Shown here: piece by piece, positions 40,377 to 44,874 of the stretch | How the letters are laid out: every line of letters begins with the position of its first letter | Numbering within the stretch: position 1 is the first letter of the stretch | Origin: an uncultured Mediterraneibacter sp. | GTDB lineage: Bacteria > Bacillota > Clostridia > Lachnospirales > Lachnospiraceae | Length of the DNA stretch: 44,874 nucleotides | Assembly (NCBI GenBank): GCA_944377745.1 | Contig: CALWFV010000027.1 | Coordinates: forward strand, 1-44,874 | Reading direction: 5' to 3' | Made by a program: the position numbers and the translations under genes | The notes under the pieces: generated by a model | Database searches by the model: none | What the model saw: the letters and a program-made list of their open reading frames with translations, nothing else | Told to the model about the DNA's origin: nothing

Positions 40377-42428
40377 TCACATGGTTATCTCACATTCTAT
40401 CCACTCCCCGGGTACGATCCGCCTCGTGTTTTCTCCCAAAATAAGCGTACCTCCGCTGCATTCCGTCCTCACTTTTACCCGCCCCTCTGTAATCTCTATG
40501 TCGATCACTCCTTTCGGCAGTGGGACGCTGCCCCTATAATTCCTGAATATCCCTGCCCTGGGCTGTACTTCAAAGGATTCATAGGCAATCCCGGTATTTT
40601 TTACCCCTAGAATAAATCTTCCTATAATATAGATAACGCTGGCGCTCCAGGCATGGCATAAAGACTTTCCATAAGGGCGGCCATACATTGCGTAATGTTC
40701 TATGCCTTCCTCCTCCGGGTCATACAGTTCATAAAGGGTAGTCGCCCCAAGTCTTATCATTCCGCCGTAATAATCAAGAATGTGCTCCAGACATGTCACG
40801 TAATCTCCCTCCAGGCACATCACCTTATTTTCATAAAATTTAAAATAGGGGGTCGTTATCGGCTGTACATTGTCATTACATATAACATTTCGATAGATTT
40901 TGTGTTTTCTTTCCTCGGGAAGTTTCAGATACAGGTATGCCAGAAGGTTGTTCTGCCGTGTTACATTTTCCCTTCCTGACTCAAAACTGTCTATGTATGC
41001 TCCGAGGCTGTCCCTGTAGAACTTCTCTTCAATCTTTGCTCTGAGTTCAGAAGCTTTTTCCTCCCACTGCTCCGTTTCCTCCACATTCAATGTCCTGCCG
41101 ATCTTTGCATAACAGTCCATCATCTCTGCCAGAAGTATCTGTTCTCCGCATACTGCGCCGGTCTTATCCATTGGGCACCAGTCAATAAACACCCAGTCAC
41201 CGTTTTTTCCCCGGATAAACCCGTCATCATCACGCCTTCCCTCGCAAAATTCTACATGTGCAGAAAGCTGTGGATATATCTGTCCCAGAAATTTCCGGTC
41301 TCCGTATGTTCTATAATACTCCCATATACTGATGACCCACATAAATGTGTAATCCATGATCGTATTAATGTAGGATACAACCGGGAGTCCCCCTGCCAGA
41401 GCCGTCAGGGTCCGTTTCTCAAGATTTTGATCCATAAACAGATAGTGATCCACAAAGAGGCTCTGATAAACATCCGCCGACCAGACCCACCGATCTCTTT
41501 TTATCCCATCCAGAAAAAATTCCCTTGAATTCAGATGGAATGTATAAGCGGCAGTTTTCCAGATCTTGTCCATCATTGTTCTGTCTGATGAAAAATTTCC
41601 CCGGTATATCAGCGGAAGCATCTCTGCCTCGACCCTGAGTTCCACCTCAGGATCACTCACCCAGACATATCGAAAGGCCGATGCCGGAAGGCGCAGATGT
41701 CCATTTTCCGGAACCTTTCTAAAACGGACGACGCTCCACTTCAGATCCAGTGCCTCCGCCTTAGATTCCCCAAAGGAAACCATAACCGGAACCTCTCCTG
41801 CATTTTCCAGTTCTGCAACTCCGAAAAGTTCTCTTCCAAAATCATAAAGACACCCCTCCGTATAAAATGACTCCAGTTTCTCAGACAACGGATCTTCCAT
41901 ATTTCTTGTTCCGCAGACCGGCATACAGCAGTATGAAGCAGCAGGCTTTTCTTCTCTATACTCAAAGCGGAATACATCCGGTTTCTCCAGCCCTGAATTT
42001 AGTTCCCTGTAAAACCCGACAGGTTCCGCTATACCGGACAGATCATCTGCCATCCATTTATCATCTGTTTCCACAACACCTTCCACGTACACGCTCGGAA
42101 ATGTTTTATTATTCAATACCCGGATCTCAATCATAAATTCTCCCTCCGGGATCTCCAACGTTTCCGGATTGCCACATTTGATCTCGTCATTCCCCGGTTC
42201 ATTTCCGCCAAATCCTTCTTTAAACAAAGAAACAACATAATCCCCACATGCGTATATATTGATCTTTCCGCCCTTTGTACTGATTTTCCTTGTAAAACGA
42301 ACTGAACACTCCGGACGGTAAATCTTCCATACAGGAGGTTCAATATGACCATATGCCTGTCTGCTGCTGTGTACTAAAATATTATGATATTTCTCGTAAT
42401 CTCCAAATTTCCATATCCAGTATGCCAT
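40377..42428 (-). CDS. GH78 alpha-L-rhamnosidase-like glycoside hydrolase
   Basis: 683 residues, no signal peptide, so intracellular. N-terminal beta domains (about 1-280) are followed by an (alpha/alpha)6 barrel. FFLDGIKRDRWVWSADVY at about 304-321 matches the GH78 catalytic region (DGxxRDRxxWxxD), with the general acid Asp and Glu/Asp partners; GATTLYELYDPE and GKSLCHAWSASVIY are later barrel motifs. It removes terminal L-rhamnose from glycosides such as plant saccharides or flavonoid rutinosides. AGGGAG precedes the ATG. Acts on material imported by the adjacent ABC system. The exact substrate is not shown by sequence. Confidence 0.9.
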   Translation of the reverse strand: MAYWIWKFGDYEKYHNILVHSSRQAYGHIEPPVWKIYRPECSVRFTRKISTKGGKINIYACGDYVVSLFKEGFGGNEPGNDEIKCGNPETLEIPEGEFMIEIRVLNNKTFPSVYVEGVVETDDKWMADDLSGIAEPVGFYRELNSGLEKPDVFRFEYREEKPAASYCCMPVCGTRNMEDPLSEKLESFYTEGCLYDFGRELFGVAELENAGEVPVMVSFGESKAEALDLKWSVVRFRKVPENGHLRLPASAFRYVWVSDPEVELRVEAEMLPLIYRGNFSSDRTMMDKIWKTAAYTFHLNSREFFLDGIKRDRWVWSADVYQSLFVDHYLFMDQNLEKRTLTALAGGLPVVSYINTIMDYTFMWVISIWEYYRTYGDRKFLGQIYPQLSAHVEFCEGRRDDDGFIRGKNGDWVFIDWCPMDKTGAVCGEQILLAEMMDCYAKIGRTLNVEETEQWEEKASELRAKIEEKFYRDSLGAYIDSFESGRENVTRQNNLLAYLYLKLPEERKHKIYRNVICNDNVQPITTPYFKFYENKVMCLEGDYVTCLEHILDYYGGMIRLGATTLYELYDPEEEGIEHYAMYGRPYGKSLCHAWSASVIYIIGRFILGVKNTGIAYESFEVQPRAGIFRNYRGSVPLPKGVIDIEITEGRVKVRTECSGGTLILGENTRRIVPGEWIECEITM

Positions 42429-42453
42429 AGATCATTCTCCCTGCTTTTTAATT

Positions 42454-43467
42454 TCAGATTCTTTCTTTTCCCTTTTGCTGTTGCAGCTGTTCCCAGAAGC
42501 CAATACCACGCTCTACCCACCCTTCCAGCGATGTTCCATCTCCAAGGCCAAAACCATGTCCGCCGGATTTTCCGATTTCAAGCTTCGCCGGAATATTTTT
42601 CTTGCTGAGTTCACTGTACATCTTTCTGGAATTTTCCGGATCAACCATATCATCGTCCTCTGCCGCAACTAAATAGCATGGAGGATACTCTTTATCTAAT
42701 CTGGTAATCACATCATATTTTTCTACTGTCTCCCTGTCTGCGCCCCTGCCAAACATTGTTTCGATCAAATATGTCTCATTCTTTTCCAATATATCTTTCA
42801 GATTTAAAACGGCATAAATACAGAAAAGAACATCCGGTTTCTTTAAACCATATTTCTTGTATCCATTCTCCGCAATTCCGAATTCAGCTGTCAGATTACC
42901 ACCTGCTGAAAAACCTCCGACAGCATAATCGTCCTGTCCCAATCCCAGTTCATCTTTTCTGGATGATATAAACTTTACTGCCGCTGCAAGATCCTCAAGA
43001 GCCATGGGCAGAACCTGTTCATCCCAGCTTTTCCATGTACGATAATTCAGGCAGAATACCGGATAACCCATTGAGGAAAATTTTGCTGCTACAGGAAACG
43101 CTTCAACGATTGAACAAACTGCATGATAAGCTCCTCCCGCGCACAATATAACAAAAGGCTTTTCTTTTTCACCTGGAAAGGCAATGAGTTTCACATCCTT
43201 ACGTGTCGGATCAGCTGCTATCTCATCCTGTGAATAAACAGAATATACACAGTTTTTCCCATTCTTTCCATTTCGGATCAGTGCCTCCACTCCATAGATC
43301 ATACACTGGGGATTCCAAGTATTGTACTTATCATTCAGATCCTGAAAAGTACACCCTTCCTCATCCTTTTCATTGCCGTCCCGCCGACCTGTAAAATAGT
43401 CTGATACCTGAACCAGTTCCGGGATTTTCTTTATCTCGTCAATTTTCATATCTTTTGTCAATCTCAT
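42454..43467 (-). CDS. Alpha/beta-hydrolase esterase beside the rhamnosidase
   Basis: 337 residues, cytosolic. Oxyanion hole CAGGAYH near 109-115, nucleophile Ser187 in GFSAGG, acid near 271-276 (AAEDDDMVDP) and His304 (SGGHGFG). This is the acetyl-esterase/lipase type (BD-FAE-like, related to xylan and pectin deacetylases). I start at the ATG at 43467 with GAGGTG 6 bases upstream. It lies 25 bases before the rhamnosidase gene and is probably co-transcribed, so it may remove acetyl or acyl groups from the imported glycoside. Confidence 0.9.
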   Translation of the reverse strand: MRLTKDMKIDEIKKIPELVQVSDYFTGRRDGNEKDEEGCTFQDLNDKYNTWNPQCMIYGVEALIRNGKNGKNCVYSVYSQDEIAADPTRKDVKLIAFPGEKEKPFVILCAGGAYHAVCSIVEAFPVAAKFSSMGYPVFCLNYRTWKSWDEQVLPMALEDLAAAVKFISSRKDELGLGQDDYAVGGFSAGGNLTAEFGIAENGYKKYGLKKPDVLFCIYAVLNLKDILEKNETYLIETMFGRGADRETVEKYDVITRLDKEYPPCYLVAAEDDDMVDPENSRKMYSELSKKNIPAKLEIGKSGGHGFGLGDGTSLEGWVERGIGFWEQLQQQKGKERI

Positions 43468-43621
43468 AAGAACACCTCGCTTCATAAATTTAAATCCTAC
43501 TTTTTCATCCTACTCCTTCCATCTCGTCTTTCCAATGGTTATATGTAACCAGTGTAGCTATCACTTTTTGATCTCTTCTGTTATAATAAAACAAATCTGT
43601 TTACCGGAGGTTTTACTGCAA

Positions 43622-44671
43622 ATGAAAAACAGCATCATAATAAACTTTTTGCTTGAAATGAATGAGAGTGAACGGTTTTATAAAGAATATGATACAGCTG
43701 TAAAGAACGGAACTCTTTCCGCTCTTCTCTCAGAAATCAATCTGGAAGAAGCGGAAAGACTTTCATTATTAATCCCTGAGCTTGGTCGTGTCAATCCCGC
43801 TTCGCTCTCAGACAGCTATATTACTAACGCTCATTTACCCTACCGGACCTCTGTCCTTATAGAGAAACACAACCGTTATACACCTCCATTTTTTCATACC
43901 CATGAATTTTTTGAGATTATCTATGTTGTACAAGGAATAGCTCAGCATCAGATTTTTAAACAAAATCTTCCCCTTCATAAAGGTGATCTTTGTCTTGTCT
44001 CTCCGTCGGTATTTCACTCAATCTATGTAGATGATGACGATAGTATCATATTAAATATTATGATCAGCAGGAAAAGAATCGCTGACATTTTCTATAATAC
44101 ACTGCGGAGCAACAGTGTTATTTCCTCTTTTTTTAACAGCAGCCTGTACATACAAGGATACCAGGATTATCTTCTGTTCCGCACTGGAGACGATCTGGAC
44201 ATTCAAAGCGAAATGCTCAGCCTGTACTCAGAACAAATGCAGATAGACAGTTATACTGACAATATAATAAGCGGAATGTTAATGGTGGATTTTTCCCGGC
44301 TGGTACGCCTATATCAGCGTACTGTTGAAACTGCGCCATCTGCTCACCAGACAGAAATTTATAAAAATCTGATTTCATACTTGATGGAAAATTTGAATAC
44401 TGTGACTCTTCACGACGTGGCTGAACAGATGAACTATTCTACTGCATATTGTTCCCGGTATATCAAAAGACTGACCGGTTCCAGTTTCACAAATCTGCTT
44501 CAATCCCTTCGCTTCAACCGGGCGTGCACAATGCTTGAAACTGGAAATATGAGTATTCAGGCGATCAGCGAACAGCTTGGATATGAAAATCCAGAAAACT
44601 TTATGCGTGCTTTTAAGAAGAAATATCATATGACACCGTCAGAATATAGATTGAGTAAGAGAGATAATTAG
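43622..44671 (+). CDS. AraC-family regulator with cupin sensor domain
   Basis: 349 residues. Cupin-type sensor at about 75-180 (PPFFHTHEFFEIIYVVQG, HKGDLCLVSPSVFHSI), C-terminal AraC DNA-binding domain at about 245-345 (TVTLHDVAEQMNYSTAYCSRYIKRLTGSSF and MSIQAISEQLGYENPENFMRAFKKKYHMTPSEYR). The ATG at 43622 has CGGAGG 11 bases upstream. Diverges from the esterase/rhamnosidase genes, which it likely controls. A TATAAT lies upstream at about 43580 with no good -35, as expected for a regulated gene. Confidence 0.92.
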   Translation: MKNSIIINFLLEMNESERFYKEYDTAVKNGTLSALLSEINLEEAERLSLLIPELGRVNPASLSDSYITNAHLPYRTSVLIEKHNRYTPPFFHTHEFFEIIYVVQGIAQHQIFKQNLPLHKGDLCLVSPSVFHSIYVDDDDSIILNIMISRKRIADIFYNTLRSNSVISSFFNSSLYIQGYQDYLLFRTGDDLDIQSEMLSLYSEQMQIDSYTDNIISGMLMVDFSRLVRLYQRTVETAPSAHQTEIYKNLISYLMENLNTVTLHDVAEQMNYSTAYCSRYIKRLTGSSFTNLLQSLRFNRACTMLETGNMSIQAISEQLGYENPENFMRAFKKKYHMTPSEYRLSKRDN

Positions 44672-44702
44672 CGATTTTCCCGCTCAAAAGTTATATTTAT
44701 CA

Positions 44703-44738
44703 AAAAAACACCTGAAAGATTACTCTCTCAGGTGTCCT
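44703..44738 (-). terminator. rRNA operon terminator
   Basis: Same 36 bases as the sugar ABC operon terminator at 33544-33579: 8-bp stem, mismatch, 3-bp stem, TTAC loop and T run on the minus strand. It lies about 85 bases after the 23S 3' end. Confidence 0.8.
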
Positions 44739-44821
44739 CTCATTCCATATGTAAATATTCATGTACCTTCAAAACCACATACAAAGAATCAACTCTTTCA
44801 TCCATCTTCACCTATTCCGCT

Positions 44822-44874
44822 TTGGTTATGCCCTCGACCTATTAGTAACAGTCAGCTCCATGCGTTACCGCACT
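44822..44874 (-). rRNA. rrl: 3' end of 23S rRNA (partial)
   Basis: The minus strand reads GCATGGAGCTGACTGTTACT, then AATAGGTCGAGGGC, the conserved 3' end of bacterial 23S rRNA. The gene continues outside the window. No 5S rRNA is seen between here and the terminator at 44703-44738, so this operon ends with 23S or carries 5S elsewhere. Confidence 0.9.

Noticed and set aside
44739-44821. 5S rRNA after 23S
   Set aside because: Only about 83 bases lie between the terminator and the 23S end, with no 5S-like sequence.

Overview
The window looks like chromosomal DNA of an anaerobic, gut-type Firmicute, most likely a Lachnospiraceae (Clostridium cluster XIVa). The signs are roughly half G+C, strong AGGAGG ribosome binding sites, a Hol_Tox-type mini-toxin, YesM/YesN plus CUT1 sugar uptake genes, a 2-enoate-reductase-type Fe-S flavoenzyme, a TRAP transporter and a liv uptake system. 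The genus cannot be fixed from this alone.

Layout. (1) 1-1060: apparent end of a mobile element, with an XRE regulator, a 24-bp palindrome, a complete type I toxin/antisense-RNA cassette, phased direct repeats and a tRNA-3'-end-like sequence that may be an attachment site. (2) 1.1-3.4 kb: secreted EndA-like nuclease, a small Arg/Pro-rich protein, and an HTH-Uma2 protein. (3) 3.7-7.2 kb: response regulator, ABC ATPase, ABC-2 permease and histidine kinase, a peptide-antibiotic-resistance type arrangement, with direct repeats at an internal promoter. (4) 7.3-8.9 kb: membrane-anchored protein of unknown function and a cytidylate-kinase-like protein. (5) 8.9-12.3 kb: livHMGF branched-chain amino acid type ABC genes; the matching binding protein lies 18 kb away at 30.3-31.5 kb. 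(6) 12.6-25 kb: a large catabolic block: TRAP transporter (dctQMP), GntP-like permease, alpha/beta esterase, type I 3-dehydroquinate dehydratase, MFS permease, YdiB-type quinate/shikimate dehydrogenase, two LysR regulators and an OYE/2-enoate-reductase-like flavoprotein. It resembles the E. coli ydiN-ydiB-aroD set with extra transport, ester hydrolysis and reduction functions. (7) 25-30.2 kb: a 285-bp imperfect palindrome, then an FtsX-type ABC exporter with its own two-component system and a BceR-like operator. (8) 31.5-33.5 kb: a 199-bp element with inverted termini, an HPr-like protein without the phosphorylatable histidine, and a D-lyxose isomerase fused in frame to a Uma2 nuclease domain. 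(9) 33.6-43.5 kb: CUT1 sugar ABC transporter without an ATPase, YesN/YesM two-component system, GH78 alpha-L-rhamnosidase and a second esterase. (10) 43.6-44.9 kb: AraC regulator convergent with the 3' end of a 23S rRNA gene.

Functionally, blocks 6 and 9 suggest growth on plant phenolics and glycosides: ester hydrolysis, uptake and reduction of quinate/shikimate-type acids, and removal of rhamnose from glycosides. This is inference from gene families and context; no substrate is proven by sequence. The most unusual items are the hydroaromatic-acid block, the isomerase-Uma2 fusion, the type I toxin cassette, and two palindromic intergenic elements.
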